DNA from: Lignipirellula cremea
Lineage (GTDB): Bacteria > Planctomycetota > Planctomycetia > Pirellulales > Pirellulaceae
Direction: 5' to 3'
Assembly (NCBI RefSeq): GCF_007751035.1
Contig: NZ_CP036433.1
Coordinates: 3,205,001 to 3,269,000 of the forward strand
DNA: 64,000 bases
Part shown: positions 9,224 to 19,601 of the stretch, piece by piece
Layout: the number at the start of each line of letters is the position of its first letter
How positions within the stretch are numbered: the first letter of the stretch is position 1
The notes under the pieces: generated by a model
Databases searched by the model: none
What the model saw: the letters and a program-made list of their open reading frames with translations, nothing else
Told to the model about the DNA's origin: nothing
Translations under genes and position numbers: made by a program

Positions 9224-11113
9224 CTACTGCTGGCCGATGCTGGAAGACACGCCGAAGGCTTCGGCCAGTTCTAACAACAGGCGTTCCGGCGGGCTGAGCT
9301 GTTGCCGCTGCTGCAAAACTTCCTGGGCAGTCGCAGGACGATTCGTAATCACGCCGTCGACGCCGCGGCCGATCAGCGTCGACATGGCGGCGCAGTCGTC
9401 GACCGTCCAGACATAAACTTTCCGGTCGTGGCGATGGGCCGATTGAATGAATCTGCGATTTGCAAAGCGGGCATTCACAGCCAGAAAATCCACGTCGATC
9501 TTCTGCAAATCGCCAGCCGCGACCGACAGCAGCAGGCCGGTGTCCCAGGCGGGACGCAGCTGTTTCATCTTTTGTACGGCCGCCAGTTTCAGCGACATGA
9601 TTTTGACTTCCTTGCCCATGCCGCGGGCCTCGACGAGGTCGATGACCCGTTGTTCAAGTTGCTCGTCGTGGCCGTAGTATTTGAGCTCAATCACCACGCC
9701 GACTTTCCCCTGACACAGGTCAAGCGCCTGGGCCAGCGAGGGAACCGATTCGCCGGCGAAGTCGGGGGAGAAGCGGCTGCCCAGATCTAGCTGCTGCAGC
9801 TGGCTGAGGGTGGCGTCCCAGACTTTGAGGTTCTCGCCGGCGAGCTTCATGAAATCGCTGTCGTGGACGACGACCACTTCGCCGTCGCTCGTTTCCTGGA
9901 CGTCGATTTCGACCCAGTCCGCCTGCTCGTCGATCGCCAGCTGCAGGGCGGCCAGGGTGTTCTCCGGCGCTCCGGCCGAGGCGCCTCGATGGGCGATCAC
10001 GATCACCTCATCTTCCAGACGCACGCCATGCACCATGCTGGCTCCGACGCCGATCGCCACGACCAGGCCCAGTACGCCGGCACAGGCAACATGGGGACCG
10101 GTGATGGAAATGCCGGCCGCTCGTTCCGCCTCCGGCAGCGTTGTGGCGGGCGTCACATGGCGTTCGCCCCCGCCCTGGCGTCGATACAGTCCAAACAGCA
10201 GGGCCGCCAGCGAGATCGTGCTGAACAGGTTGACCGCCAGCCCTGCGACAAACCCGATGGCCAGCGTCAGGCCGATGGCAAGCACTAGCAAAAAAACCGA
10301 ACCGGCCGCCCCGGGGATCAGAATCCGGGCAATAACCGCCAGCACCCAGGTGACAACCGTCGACAATGCCAGAGAGACGGCCGTCCAGCCGGCAAACCAG
10401 AACAGGAGCGAAAGCCTTTGGCCGGAAGTTCGCTGGCTGCTAAGGCCGAGCGCCTGCGACGGGGCGACCTGTTCAAAAATCACCAGCGGCAGCGCAAAGC
10501 ACCAACCGCTGGCCATCCACAGCAACAGGCTGCCCAGCGACGCCAGCAACACCAGGCCGATTCCGATTGCCTGCCAGAAGGCCGGCGGCCGTTCCTGCAG
10601 GTAATAGTTGATGTCAAACTCTGTCAGCAACTGGGACCAGGTCAGCCCCGCCAGCACCGCAAAGGGCAGAATCGCCAGCAACCCCCAGGCGACAATGCGT
10701 CCTGTCAACTGCAGCACGGGCCAGGCCAGCGGCAGCACCGTGCGCAGGGCCGCCAGCGGACCGAAACGATGCCCGGCGGTTCTTGCCTGCAGCACGGCCA
10801 GCAAGGCCGCCTGTTCGATCGCCAGGATTCCCAGCCAGACGGCTCCGGTCAAAATGGCGACGCACCAGCCGACTGGGCCCAGAAAAAAGAACAGAATGTC
10901 CTGGTCAGCCAGCACCGACTTGCCGGCCAGCAGCAGGGAAATCCTGAATAGTAAACCGAGCAAAGGCGTCAACAGAATCAACGCCAACAGCTTGTAAAAT
11001 CCGTCGGTTAGCGCGAGCGACTTTCCGCCCTGGCGAAAAAAGTGCAGCAGCTCACGCATTAAAGCGGGGCGATCCGGCTCTGGCGACGGCGAGCTTGACA
11101 TGAAGGGAAGCAT
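9224..11113 (-). CDS. membrane-anchored glycerophosphodiester phosphodiesterase
   Basis: The N-terminal 330 residues hold about six to eight hydrophobic segments of the type seen in membrane-domain GDPDs. The C-terminal about 250 residues are the GDPD TIM barrel, with catalytic IAHRGASAGAPENT, VEIDVQETSDGE and VVHDSDF, and later TVDDCAAM. It should hydrolyse glycerophosphodiesters to glycerol-3-phosphate and an alcohol outside the membrane. The start is uncertain: the ATG at 11113 (MLPFMSSS) is used, the ATG at 11101 is nearly as good, and an in-frame TTG exists at 11158. It lies downstream of the MoxR-like gene on the same strand. Confidence 0.88.
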   Translation of the reverse strand: MLPFMSSSPSPEPDRPALMRELLHFFRQGGKSLALTDGFYKLLALILLTPLLGLLFRISLLLAGKSVLADQDILFFFLGPVGWCVAILTGAVWLGILAIEQAALLAVLQARTAGHRFGPLAALRTVLPLAWPVLQLTGRIVAWGLLAILPFAVLAGLTWSQLLTEFDINYYLQERPPAFWQAIGIGLVLLASLGSLLLWMASGWCFALPLVIFEQVAPSQALGLSSQRTSGQRLSLLFWFAGWTAVSLALSTVVTWVLAVIARILIPGAAGSVFLLVLAIGLTLAIGFVAGLAVNLFSTISLAALLFGLYRRQGGGERHVTPATTLPEAERAAGISITGPHVACAGVLGLVVAIGVGASMVHGVRLEDEVIVIAHRGASAGAPENTLAALQLAIDEQADWVEIDVQETSDGEVVVVHDSDFMKLAGENLKVWDATLSQLQQLDLGSRFSPDFAGESVPSLAQALDLCQGKVGVVIELKYYGHDEQLEQRVIDLVEARGMGKEVKIMSLKLAAVQKMKQLRPAWDTGLLLSVAAGDLQKIDVDFLAVNARFANRRFIQSAHRHDRKVYVWTVDDCAAMSTLIGRGVDGVITNRPATAQEVLQQRQQLSPPERLLLELAEAFGVSSSIGQQ

Positions 11114-11167
11114 CCCAGGGAAGGGGCGACCATCCTGGTGTTGGATAAAGGAAGACAACCACGCTGC

Positions 11168-12121
11168 TTAATCCTCGTCGTCGTCGTCTTCCTCATAATC
11201 GGGATGCAGCGGATCTTCGGGCGAGAAGAAAAAATCGCCCAGACCCAGCGGCACGGCGTCGCCGCCGAGAGTGCGGGAGCGTCGCTGGGCCAGGGAGTCC
11301 AGGTCGAAAGCGTCTTCGCCCAGGCACTTTTCCAGGGCTTCCCTCCAGGCTGCGTCTTTTGCGACGGGGTGATCGGGGGTTTGCCCCAGCCGCTTCATGG
11401 CAAAGCGGAGCAGGTTGATGCCGTCGCGAGGGGAGAAGTCCAGGTTCAGCTCATGCGAGCGCTGCAGAAAATCGACCGTCATTGCCAGCATTTCCGGTTC
11501 GGCAAAGGGCAGATGGTACTGCAGGATGGCCATTTCATCGCTCGGTTCCGGAAAGCCCAGCGTCAGCGTCGGCTGCAGGCGGCTGAGGATATAATCGGGA
11601 ATCTCGTAGGTGGAGTCGTCCTGGTTCATGGTGACGCAGCAGCGAAAGTCGGGATGCGCCGGAATCATCACGCCGGCGACAATCGACTCGATATAACGTC
11701 GATGATCCAGCAGGGGAGCCAGGCTGGCCCAGGATTTTTCGTTCATGCGGTTCCCCTCATCGAGGATGCAACAACCGCCGCGAATCATGGCCGTCACCAG
11801 GGACGAGGCGTGGTAAGCGATTTTGCCGCTTTCCGCCAGCACCGGCGTAATCAGCAGATCTTCCGGCCGGGTGTCGGCCGTGCACTGGTAGATATAAAGC
11901 TCTTGTTCACGCTGCTGGGCGGCCGCCATCGCCAGGGCCGTCTTGCCAATGCCGGGGGTTCCGATCAGGCGGGGCGTCAGGGGAAGGTCGCGTTCATCGA
12001 CGACAATCCAGCAGGCCAGCAACTGCTTGAGCACTTCGTGCTGGCCAATCCATTTACTCTGCATGTGATGGGCGCGACCCATTTGGATGCGCACGCCGTC
12101 GATTTCGACATGACCCTGCAT
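11168..12121 (-). CDS. MoxR/AAA_5-type ATPase
   Basis: This 317-residue protein has a Walker [12 protein letters not shown], a Walker [13 protein letters not shown] and a sensor-like [20 protein letters not shown], the pattern of MoxR-family chaperone ATPases. They usually help mature metalloenzymes or surface complexes together with a VWA-domain partner. No VWA gene is seen nearby. The C-terminus is a run of Asp/Glu. An AAGGAG site lies about 11 bases before the ATG. The glycerophosphodiesterase gene follows on the same strand. Confidence 0.85.
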   Translation of the reverse strand: MQGHVEIDGVRIQMGRAHHMQSKWIGQHEVLKQLLACWIVVDERDLPLTPRLIGTPGIGKTALAMAAAQQREQELYIYQCTADTRPEDLLITPVLAESGKIAYHASSLVTAMIRGGCCILDEGNRMNEKSWASLAPLLDHRRYIESIVAGVMIPAHPDFRCCVTMNQDDSTYEIPDYILSRLQPTLTLGFPEPSDEMAILQYHLPFAEPEMLAMTVDFLQRSHELNLDFSPRDGINLLRFAMKRLGQTPDHPVAKDAAWREALEKCLGEDAFDLDSLAQRRSRTLGGDAVPLGLGDFFFSPEDPLHPDYEEDDDDED

Positions 12122-12458
12122 TGCTGATTCCGCTCCTTGTAACCGCTACGACCGACGCCGTCTCCTGGCAAAAGACAGGCCGTTGCGGTGATTGGTACTC
12201 GGCTGCCTGGCGCCGGTTATATTGATTACTCCGCTTTTGCGGCTTGTCCTTGGCGGCAGGCGCCGCAGCGGGTCCGGGGAGAAATTAATCTAACAGGCAG
12301 GGAAGCCTCACGGAACACGCCCTGGGGCTGAACGCCCTGGCTGGCGAAGAGTTTATCTCCGTCGCGGTCACCGTTTGCGATCTATACTTTCCCAAATGCT
12401 CGCCGAAACCGGCACGTCTTGGCGGGATTTGAGAAGATTCGCACCCCATGGATGTTCT
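12122..12458. other. divergent intergenic region
   Basis: This 337-bp stretch lies between the minus-strand ATPase and a plus-strand membrane protein gene and should carry divergent promoters. A TATACT hexamer occurs at 12383-12388, but I see no convincing -35 partner. No RNA gene is recognised. Confidence 0.5.
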
Positions 12459-14246
12459 ATGAGTTCCCACGACTCACGTTACCCGACAAATACGTCGGAC
12501 GGAAAGCTGTTTGAAACGCTGATGATTGCGGCGGTGCTGCTGGCTTCGGTGGCGGTCTTGTCGTCCTACAATGCGGCCGACCCGGATCTTTGGGGCCATG
12601 TGCAGTATGGTCGCGACCTGCTGCGCGATGGATTGCCGGCGACCACCACGTATTCTTACACGGCGCAGGGATATCGCTGGATCAACCACGAGAATCTGTC
12701 CGAAGTGATGTTCGCCGTGGGCGCCGACACCATCGGCATTCGCGGGATGCTGCTTGTCAAAAGCTTTCTGGGTCTGATCCTGGCCAGCCTGATGTTGCTG
12801 TACTCGCAGAGAAAGCGGGTCGGCATGATCGCCGCCGGCGGATGCGTGCTGCTGGCGATGTTGCTGATCGGATTTACCTGGGGATTGCGACCGCAGTTGT
12901 TCAGTTATTTCTACTTTGGCCTGATGATCGCCCTGCTGGGCTGGTGCTTTGAAGGCTGGGAAGGTCGCTGGCACCTGCCCTGGCTGCGGATGCGTCCTTC
13001 GGGAGAAGAGTTCATCCAGGTTGGTCTTTCTTACTCGCCCCGCCGGCTCCGCTGGTTGTGGGCGTGCGTACCGCTGTTCTTCTTGTGGGCGAACACGCAT
13101 GGCGGGTTTGTGGCGGGCTTTGTGCTGTTTGCGGCATACCTGTTGTGCCGCTCCGTGGAAGCCCTGGCGACGCGCGGCCATGAGGGGTGGGGGCTGGTTC
13201 GCCGGTTCCTGCTGATGATTGCGGCGGGCGGTTGCGCCACGCTGATTAACCCGTACGGGCCCGGTTTGCACTTGTGGATGGTGCAGTCGCTGGGATATCC
13301 GCGGCCCGAGATTACTGAATGGTGGCCGCCGGAACTGATCAACTTGACGGACGCCCGCATTTTGTGCCTGTGGACGATCATTGTTCTGTTTTGCACCTCG
13401 TTGCTGTTCTCCCGCCGGCCGCGCGACCTGACGCAGATGGTGCTGCTGGGGTTGACGTTCTGGCAGTCGATGGAGCATCAGCGTCACTTGCCGTTCTTTG
13501 CCATTCTGTTCGGCTTCTGGATGCCGCCGCATGTCGAAGGATTGCTTCGTCGGATCAACAGCGAACAGCCGGGCGGCGCCCTGGAACCGCAGCCAATGTC
13601 CTGGCCGATAAAGCTGGGGCTAGGGGGCGTGTTGTGCGGCGTGCTGGTGTTGCTGGCCGGGAGCATCTGGACGAAAACTCGCGATATGCCAGTTCCCCGG
13701 AGCGACTTCCCCGTAACGGCGATCGAATACCTGAAACAGCACAAGATCTCCGGCAAAATGGTCGTTACCTATAATTGGGCCCAGTATGTGATTGCCGCCC
13801 TGGGACCGAAGCATGCCGAAGACGACGGCGTGCTGGTTGGTTTTGACGGCCGCTTTCGCACTTGCTATCCGCAAGAAGTGGTCGACATGCATTTTGATTT
13901 TCTGATCGGCGATCATTATCCGAAAATGCGGTACCGTTCCCCCAAGTCCGCTCCTTATGATCCTACCCGCGTGCTGGAGTACAAACGGCCGGATCTGGTG
14001 TTGATCAGCCGGCTGCAGGAGCACTCAACCGCCACGATGCAGACCCAACGCGACGACTGGATCCTGCTGTACCAGGATAAACTGGCGCAGGTCTGGGGCG
14101 CCCGCTGGAAGTATGGCCAGCGTTCCAGTCCGGACTATATTCCGCAGCTGCAACGTCACATCAGCAACGACCCGCAACAAGGCGTGGCTGCCTGGCCGGC
14201 CGTGCCCGAGTCGCCGCTGGCAACGAAAATCCTCGCCGCGCGGTAA
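12459..14246 (+). CDS. large polytopic membrane protein, GT-C-like
   Basis: The protein has 595 residues from the ATG at 12459 (MSSHDSRYPT). An upstream in-frame start at 12375 is possible. About ten hydrophobic helices follow. The first periplasmic loop carries NAADPDLWGHVQYGRDLL and TTYSYTAQGYRWINHENLSE. This acidic loop pattern resembles integral membrane GT-C glycosyltransferases of the PMT/ArnT type, without a firm family match. The C-terminal about 130 residues are soluble (KMVVTYNWAQYVIAALGP). It is followed 39 bp later by a DPM1-like transferase, which would fit a polyprenyl-phosphate-sugar pathway (inference). Confidence 0.72.
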   Translation: MSSHDSRYPTNTSDGKLFETLMIAAVLLASVAVLSSYNAADPDLWGHVQYGRDLLRDGLPATTTYSYTAQGYRWINHENLSEVMFAVGADTIGIRGMLLVKSFLGLILASLMLLYSQRKRVGMIAAGGCVLLAMLLIGFTWGLRPQLFSYFYFGLMIALLGWCFEGWEGRWHLPWLRMRPSGEEFIQVGLSYSPRRLRWLWACVPLFFLWANTHGGFVAGFVLFAAYLLCRSVEALATRGHEGWGLVRRFLLMIAAGGCATLINPYGPGLHLWMVQSLGYPRPEITEWWPPELINLTDARILCLWTIIVLFCTSLLFSRRPRDLTQMVLLGLTFWQSMEHQRHLPFFAILFGFWMPPHVEGLLRRINSEQPGGALEPQPMSWPIKLGLGGVLCGVLVLLAGSIWTKTRDMPVPRSDFPVTAIEYLKQHKISGKMVVTYNWAQYVIAALGPKHAEDDGVLVGFDGRFRTCYPQEVVDMHFDFLIGDHYPKMRYRSPKSAPYDPTRVLEYKRPDLVLISRLQEHSTATMQTQRDDWILLYQDKLAQVWGARWKYGQRSSPDYIPQLQRHISNDPQQGVAAWPAVPESPLATKILAAR

Positions 14247-14285
14247 TGCGGCGTTTCCCCGCCTTTTTGGTATAGCGAGATTCCC

Positions 14286-15185
14286 ATGGCCAAACTCCCC
14301 ACGACGTCGCTCGACTCTGCTGTCGATGCGGCAGCGGATTCTGCGCTCGCCGCTGGCGATACGCCCCATCAGCAACGCCTGGAAGCGTCGCTGGTCCAGC
14401 TGGAAACGCTGGCCGCCGACCTGCTCTCCGATACAGAAGAAGAGCCTGCCATCCTCGACGCCTGGACCTGCCCGCCGCTGGATTACACCCTGCCGACTTC
14501 GTTCCTGGTGAGCGTCGTCATGCCGGCCTATAACGAGGAAGCCACGCTGGCCCGGATCGCCGGCCGCGTGCTGCAATTGCCGCTGCCGCTGGAGCTGGTG
14601 ATGGTCGACGACTGCAGTCGTGACGCCACGGCGGAAATCATGCAGGATCTGGCCCGGAATCCGGCCGTACGCGTGTTCCGGCATGAGCAGAACCAGGGGA
14701 AGGGCGCCGCCCTGCGGACCGGTTTCCAGCAGGCTCGCGGCGACGTGGTGATTGTGCAGGACGCCGACCTGGAATACGACCCTCGGGATATCGTCAAGGT
14801 GATCCGTCCGCTGGTCGAGGGTACAGCCGATGTGGCTTACGGCTCCCGCTTTCTGGCGAACAAGCACCAGGACCCGTCGCTCTTGCATCGTCTGGGCAAC
14901 CGGATGCTGACAACCGCTTCGAACCTGACGACAGGCCTGCATTTGACGGATATGGAAACCTGCTACAAGGCGTTCCGCCGCGAAGTGCTGGCCGACATGA
15001 CCATCCAGCAGAACCGCTTCGGGTTTGAGCCGGAAATCACCGCCAAGGTGGCCCGTCGCCGTTACCGTCTGGTCGAAATGCCGATCCGCTACCATGCCCG
15101 TGGATACGAAGAGGGGAAAAAGATCGGCATCAGGGACGCCTTTAACGCTCTGTACTGCATCCTGCGTTACGGTCTGGCCGACTAA
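14286..15185 (+). CDS. dolichyl/polyprenyl-phosphate mannosyltransferase-like glycosyltransferase
   Basis: In this 299-residue GT2 protein an about 75-residue N-terminal extension precedes the DPM1-like domain: VSVVMPAYNEEATL, MVDDCSRDATAEIM, NQGKGAALRTGF and VIVQDADLEYDPRDI. The end has RNRFGFEPEITAKV-like and MPIRYHARGYEEGKKIG segments typical of soluble polyprenyl-phosphate hexose synthases. It probably charges a lipid carrier with a hexose at the inner membrane. The membrane protein upstream is a plausible user of that donor. Confidence 0.85.
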   Translation: MAKLPTTSLDSAVDAAADSALAAGDTPHQQRLEASLVQLETLAADLLSDTEEEPAILDAWTCPPLDYTLPTSFLVSVVMPAYNEEATLARIAGRVLQLPLPLELVMVDDCSRDATAEIMQDLARNPAVRVFRHEQNQGKGAALRTGFQQARGDVVIVQDADLEYDPRDIVKVIRPLVEGTADVAYGSRFLANKHQDPSLLHRLGNRMLTTASNLTTGLHLTDMETCYKAFRREVLADMTIQQNRFGFEPEITAKVARRRYRLVEMPIRYHARGYEEGKKIGIRDAFNALYCILRYGLAD

Positions 15186-15387
15186 CGCGACGGCGCCCTC
15201 TGTGGGGCGTGAAAGAAGCATCTTCCCCTGGCGGACCGGGGCGCCGTTCCGCCTTGCCGCATGCAGGGGAAGGGACGCGTGGACGCTCCCGACTCCAGGG
15301 TGATACGGTTCGCCGCCTGGCGCCCATTCTAGCGGTGCTCTTCCCGCATTTTCCGGATTGAAATGGTGACTCCCGCCAATCGGATGG

Positions 15388-15416
15388 GTGACCACGGCCG
15401 CCGGTATCGTTATAAT
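15388..15416 (+). promoter_or_regulatory. sigma-70-type promoter upstream of the cytochrome/DUF1592 gene
   Basis: GTGACC (15388-15393) and a perfect TATAAT (15411-15416) are separated by 17 bases, about 50 bp before the start codon. Confidence 0.6.
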
Positions 15417-15466
15417 AATGGCTGATTCTCCCGCCTCCTTCGCTGTCCTGCGCGAGGCTTTCTTCG

Positions 15467-17956
15467 ATGGCTTTTGATTACCAGCTTGCCGCTGGTTGGT
15501 GTTCTATGCGTTGTTCTCGACGACCTTTCTTTCGCTTCCGCCGAGTTTGTCTGTTGTTGCTGCCGGGCGTGCTGGCTTTGCTGCTGGCTCCGGGTCTGGC
15601 GGTGCGAAACAGTCGGGCGGCCGAGACCGCTGGCGACGCCGCTCCGCTGCGTCATTTCCTGGCGACCCGTTGCTATAAATGCCATGGTCCGGAGAAGCAG
15701 CAAGGCGACTTCCGCCTCGACACGCTGGCCGATCCGGGACAAAGCAAGGCGGCGGCGGATACCTGGGAGACAGTCGCGGAGATGATCGAGTCGGGCGATA
15801 TGCCGCCGGCGAAAGAGCCTCGCCCCGCCGCGGATGAAGCGAAGCAGATGGTTCGCCTGATCGCCGACGCCCTGGCCCGTACGGCCGGCCCCCGTCCGAT
15901 TGCGTTGCGACGCATGAACCGGCGAGAGTACGAAAACACGGTGCACGATCTGCTGGGCGTGGATACGCCGCTGGCCGATCTGTTGCCGCAGGACGGTAAC
16001 TCGCAAGGCTTCGACAACGTGGCCGACGGGCTGAGCATCTCCCCGATCCTGATGGAGCGATACCTGGAAGCGGCCGACACGGCCTTTGGCGATGTCATCC
16101 GAAAAATCAAGCCGCTGCCGCCAGCGGTTCGGCGCATGGAAATCATGGAGAACGACAGCAATCGCGACTCGGTCGATAAGAAAAAAGGGGGCGTGATCGA
16201 GGTCGCCAGCTCGCTGGTCAAGTTTACGCCCGGCTGGCCTCCGGTGCGGGTCGATGACATCCACCCGATCGAAGGCGGCGTCTATCGGTGTCGGATCGCC
16301 GTCTGGCCGCATGACCCCAGCGACCGCACCCTGGCGATGGCCGTTTATGTGGGCCCGCTGTTCGGGCCCGCCGTCCGCGACTTCATGGGGATCTTCGATG
16401 TGACCGGCACGCCGGAGAACCCGCGAATTATCGAGTTCACCGCGCCGATGGAAGAAGGCGAATCCCTGCACCTGGTCCCCTGGATTTACCCCAACCATGT
16501 CTCCTGGCGGGACACGCACGAACCCCAGCCAGGCGTCGGCGTGCTGTGGGCCGAATCGTATGGCCCGCTGGATCAGGCCTGGCCGTCGGAATCCCAGCAG
16601 AAGCTCTTTGGCGATTCGCCCACCATCACCATGGAAGAAGGCGCCTCGATTTACATGCGTCATCGCAAAGGCGTCAAGCTGCATCATGTGGTTTCGTCGC
16701 AACCCGAGGCGGACGCCGAACGCATCCTGCGCGACTTTATTCCGCGTGCTTTCCGGCGACCTGTCTCCGACGCCGAGGCGGAGCCGTTTGTTCGCTTTAC
16801 CCTGTCCCGTCTGGCTGCCGGTCGCTCTTTTGAAGAGGCGATCCGGGCCGGCGTAAGTGCGGTGCTGTGCTCGCCCAAATTCCTGCTGTTGAATCGGGAA
16901 AGCCAGATCGACGACTATTCCCTTGCCTCGCGCATGTCGTATTACTTGTGGTCGACCATGCCCGACGACGAACTGCTGCAGTTGGCCGCCGCCGGCAAGC
17001 TGAGCGATCCCCAGGTGCGTCACGCCCAGGTGGAACGGATGCTGAAAGATCCTCGCAGCCAGCAGTTCGTCAGCAACTTTACCGGCCAGTGGCTGAGCCT
17101 GCGGGAGCTGGAATTCACCTCGCCCGATCCCAAGCTTTATCCCGAGTTCGACACCATGCTGCAGGTGTCGATGCAGCAGGAAACAGAAGGCTTCTTTCGC
17201 CATCTGCTGCAGAACAACCTCAGCGTGATGAACTTTATTGACTCCGATTTTGCCGTGCTGAACGAACGGATCGCCCGCCATTATGGGATCGCGGACGTCA
17301 AAGGCCACGAGCATTTCCGCGTGACACCCCTGCCCGAGGATAGCATCCGCGGCGGCGTGCTGACGCAGGCCAGCCTGCTGAAAGTGACGGCCAACGGCAC
17401 GAATTCTTCCCCCGTGATTCGGGGCGTATGGGTGCTGGATCATCTGCTGGGTCAGCCGGCTCCGCCTCCGCCGCCGGGCATTCCCGCCGTGGAGCCCGAC
17501 ATCCGCGGCGCCCAGACCATCCGTGAACAGCTGGACAAGCATCGCTCGTTGGAATCGTGCGCCCGCTGCCATGTGCGGATCGACCCGCCTGGTTTTGCCC
17601 TGGAATGTTTTGACCCGATCGGATCCGAACGCACCCATTACCGTTCGCTGGGCGCCGGCGAAGCGGTGCGGCACAAGTCGTACAAGATCGGCCTGCCGGT
17701 CGAACTCGACGGCGTGACGGCCGATGGCAAGCCGTTCAAGGACTTTCGTGAGTTCCGCGCCCTGCTGCTGCAGGAGCGGGAGCAGGTCGCCAGTGCGATC
17801 GCCGAGAAACTGCTCGTTTATGGAACCGGCCGGCCGCTGCACGCAGGCGACAAAGCAGCCATCGATGCCGTCGTCGCCGCCGCCGCCAAAGAGGACCTGG
17901 GCCTGCGATCCATGGTGCATGCCGTGGTCGATAGCGAACTGTTTTTGACCCCGTAA
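15467..17956 (+). CDS. planctomycete cytochrome protein (DUF1587/1595/1592/1588/1585)
   Basis: This 829-residue exported protein has a basic N-terminus followed by a hydrophobic stretch (CLLLLPGVLALLLAPGLA). A heme-type CYKCHG lies near residue 69 in a PSCyt1-like segment. DUF1587 (PIALRRMNRREYENTVHDLL) follows, then DUF1595/1592 (RRPVSDAEAEPFVRFTL, YLWSTMPDDELLQLAAAG). DUF1588 comes next, with a second CxxCH (CARCH near residue 698, DPPGFALECFDPIG), and DUF1585 last. A DUF1552 gene follows on the same strand, the usual partner. The function of the pair is not established; electron transfer coupled to polysaccharide oxidation has been suggested for such sets (inference). Confidence 0.92.
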   Translation: MAFDYQLAAGWCSMRCSRRPFFRFRRVCLLLLPGVLALLLAPGLAVRNSRAAETAGDAAPLRHFLATRCYKCHGPEKQQGDFRLDTLADPGQSKAAADTWETVAEMIESGDMPPAKEPRPAADEAKQMVRLIADALARTAGPRPIALRRMNRREYENTVHDLLGVDTPLADLLPQDGNSQGFDNVADGLSISPILMERYLEAADTAFGDVIRKIKPLPPAVRRMEIMENDSNRDSVDKKKGGVIEVASSLVKFTPGWPPVRVDDIHPIEGGVYRCRIAVWPHDPSDRTLAMAVYVGPLFGPAVRDFMGIFDVTGTPENPRIIEFTAPMEEGESLHLVPWIYPNHVSWRDTHEPQPGVGVLWAESYGPLDQAWPSESQQKLFGDSPTITMEEGASIYMRHRKGVKLHHVVSSQPEADAERILRDFIPRAFRRPVSDAEAEPFVRFTLSRLAAGRSFEEAIRAGVSAVLCSPKFLLLNRESQIDDYSLASRMSYYLWSTMPDDELLQLAAAGKLSDPQVRHAQVERMLKDPRSQQFVSNFTGQWLSLRELEFTSPDPKLYPEFDTMLQVSMQQETEGFFRHLLQNNLSVMNFIDSDFAVLNERIARHYGIADVKGHEHFRVTPLPEDSIRGGVLTQASLLKVTANGTNSSPVIRGVWVLDHLLGQPAPPPPPGIPAVEPDIRGAQTIREQLDKHRSLESCARCHVRIDPPGFALECFDPIGSERTHYRSLGAGEAVRHKSYKIGLPVELDGVTADGKPFKDFREFRALLLQEREQVASAIAEKLLVYGTGRPLHAGDKAAIDAVVAAAAKEDLGLRSMVHAVVDSELFLTP

Positions 17957-18112
17957 TTTTGAGCGCCCGTTTTGCCAGGCGATCAGGCGGCCCCACGCTG
18001 CCGGGACCGCCCCCCATTTGCCGTCCTGCGTTTCCCGCCCGGCGGTCAAGTCTGAGTCGATATCTCCGTCTGCCTTGCATGACGGGTTTCACCATACGCG
18101 AAAGAAAATACG

Positions 18113-19399
18113 ATGCCACGCTGCCAACTTGACCGACGCATGTTTCTTCGCGGCGCTGGAGTCGCCCTGGGACTGCCGCTGCTGAATGCGATGGGGCCGT
18201 CTCCCCTGGCCCGGGCCGCTAAAGCGGGCGAGGAGCCGACCGACATTCGCCGGATGCTGGCGATTTGCGCCCCGCTGGGAATCCACACGCCGTTTCTCTT
18301 CCCGCAGACCGCCGGCAAGGACTATGAGGTCACGCCCTACCTGGAGCCGCTGCAGCCGATGCGGGAGCAGGTGACCGTGATCTCGGGCATCATGCATCCC
18401 GATGTCGACGGCGGCCACGCGGCCGAGCAGAGCTTTCTGACAGGCGCTTCGCATCCGGGCCAGCCCAGCTTCCAGAATACGATCTCGGTCGACCAGTACG
18501 CTGCGGAGCGGATGGGGCATTTGACCCGCGTTTCCTCGCTGGCGTTGTCGGCCAACAATTCGGGCCTGTCGTACTCCCGTTCCGGCGTACGGGTGCCGCC
18601 GGAAACGCGTCCTTCCCAGGTGTTCGCGAGGCTGTTCCTGGAAGGGAAACCGGAAGAAAAGCTCAGCCAGATTCGCCGCATCCAGGACGGCCAGAGCATC
18701 ATGGATCTGGTGGCGGACCAGACCCGGCAGGTCGCTCGGGCCGTCGGCAAGGAAGATAACCAGACCCTGCAGCAATACTTCAGCAGCGTGCGGGAACTGG
18801 AACAGCGACTGGTCAAAGCCGAAGAATGGGCCCAGCTGCCCAAGCCGCAAGTGGACCGCAAGCCGATGGCGGATATCGACGATCGCGCTGACTTCACCGG
18901 TCGCATGCGGATGTTCTACGATCTGATGTTCCTGGCGCTGCAAACCGACTCGACCCGGCTGATCACCTTCTGTGGGGCCGGCGGCAACGAAGTCGTTTCC
19001 CTGGAGGGCGTTGACGACGGCTGGCACAACCTGAGCCACCACGGCAAGGATGAAACCAAGATCGAAAAGCTTGCCATTATCGAGAAAGAAGAGATGCGGC
19101 TGTTCGCCGAATTTCTCGGCAAGCTGCAGGCTTCGCGCGAAGGGGAGCACACCCTGCTCGACCAGACGGCGATCGTGCTGGGTTCCAACCTGGGGAACGC
19201 GTCGGCCCATAACAACTCCAACCTGCCAATTGTTGTCGCCGGCGGTCGCCTGACACATGGCCAGCACCTGGCATTCGATCCCAATTCGCCGCCGCCGCTG
19301 TGCAACCTGTTCGTCTCTTTCCTGCAGCATCTGAAGCTGGAGCAGGATACGTTTTCCACCGGCCGGAGCACGCTCACCGGCGTGGCTCCCACCGCCTGA
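18113..19399 (+). CDS. DUF1552 secreted protein
   Basis: The N-terminus has a twin-arginine-like signal (DRRMFLRGAGVALGLPLLNAM), so export in folded form is likely. The body matches DUF1552: RRMLAICAPLGIHTPFLFPQ, then PLQPMREQVTVISGIMHPDV, GGHAAEQSFLTGASHPG and, near the end, LLDQTAIVLGSNLGNAS. The 428-residue length is typical. It sits 156 bp after the cytochrome gene and is closed by a strong terminator, so the two probably form a transcript. The reaction is unknown; the fold is thought to be related to DUF1501/sulfatase-like proteins (inference). Confidence 0.9.
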   Translation: MPRCQLDRRMFLRGAGVALGLPLLNAMGPSPLARAAKAGEEPTDIRRMLAICAPLGIHTPFLFPQTAGKDYEVTPYLEPLQPMREQVTVISGIMHPDVDGGHAAEQSFLTGASHPGQPSFQNTISVDQYAAERMGHLTRVSSLALSANNSGLSYSRSGVRVPPETRPSQVFARLFLEGKPEEKLSQIRRIQDGQSIMDLVADQTRQVARAVGKEDNQTLQQYFSSVRELEQRLVKAEEWAQLPKPQVDRKPMADIDDRADFTGRMRMFYDLMFLALQTDSTRLITFCGAGGNEVVSLEGVDDGWHNLSHHGKDETKIEKLAIIEKEEMRLFAEFLGKLQASREGEHTLLDQTAIVLGSNLGNASAHNNSNLPIVVAGGRLTHGQHLAFDPNSPPPLCNLFVSFLQHLKLEQDTFSTGRSTLTGVAPTA

Positions 19400-19454
19400 T
19401 CCGCGGGAATTTGACCGACAATCGGTCAACGCCTGTCTGGCAGGATTCAAAAAA

Positions 19455-19496
19455 ACGGCCCTCCCGCGCAGCTTGGTGCGTGACGGGCCGTTTTTT
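19455..19496 (+). terminator. rho-independent terminator after the DUF1552 gene
   Basis: ACGGCCC (19455-19461) pairs with GGGCCGT (19485-19491), with further pairing inside, and is followed by TTTTTT. An A-run precedes the stem, so it could work in both directions. Confidence 0.85.
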
Positions 19497-19601
19497 CTTT
19501 GGTAGGATCGCGAAGATGGAGGAGGTCGTGTTTTGCCGGTCCCTGGCCAGGGACGGAGCACTGACCAGCAGGGCGTTTTTGAATAATCCAAGGGGCTTTT
19601 T

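Noticed and set aside
15410-18049. 879-codon open frame on the minus strand
   Set aside because: It mirrors the DUF1587/1592 cytochrome gene on the plus strand, whose motifs are clear. The antisense translation has no family features and is a by-product of GC-rich codon use.
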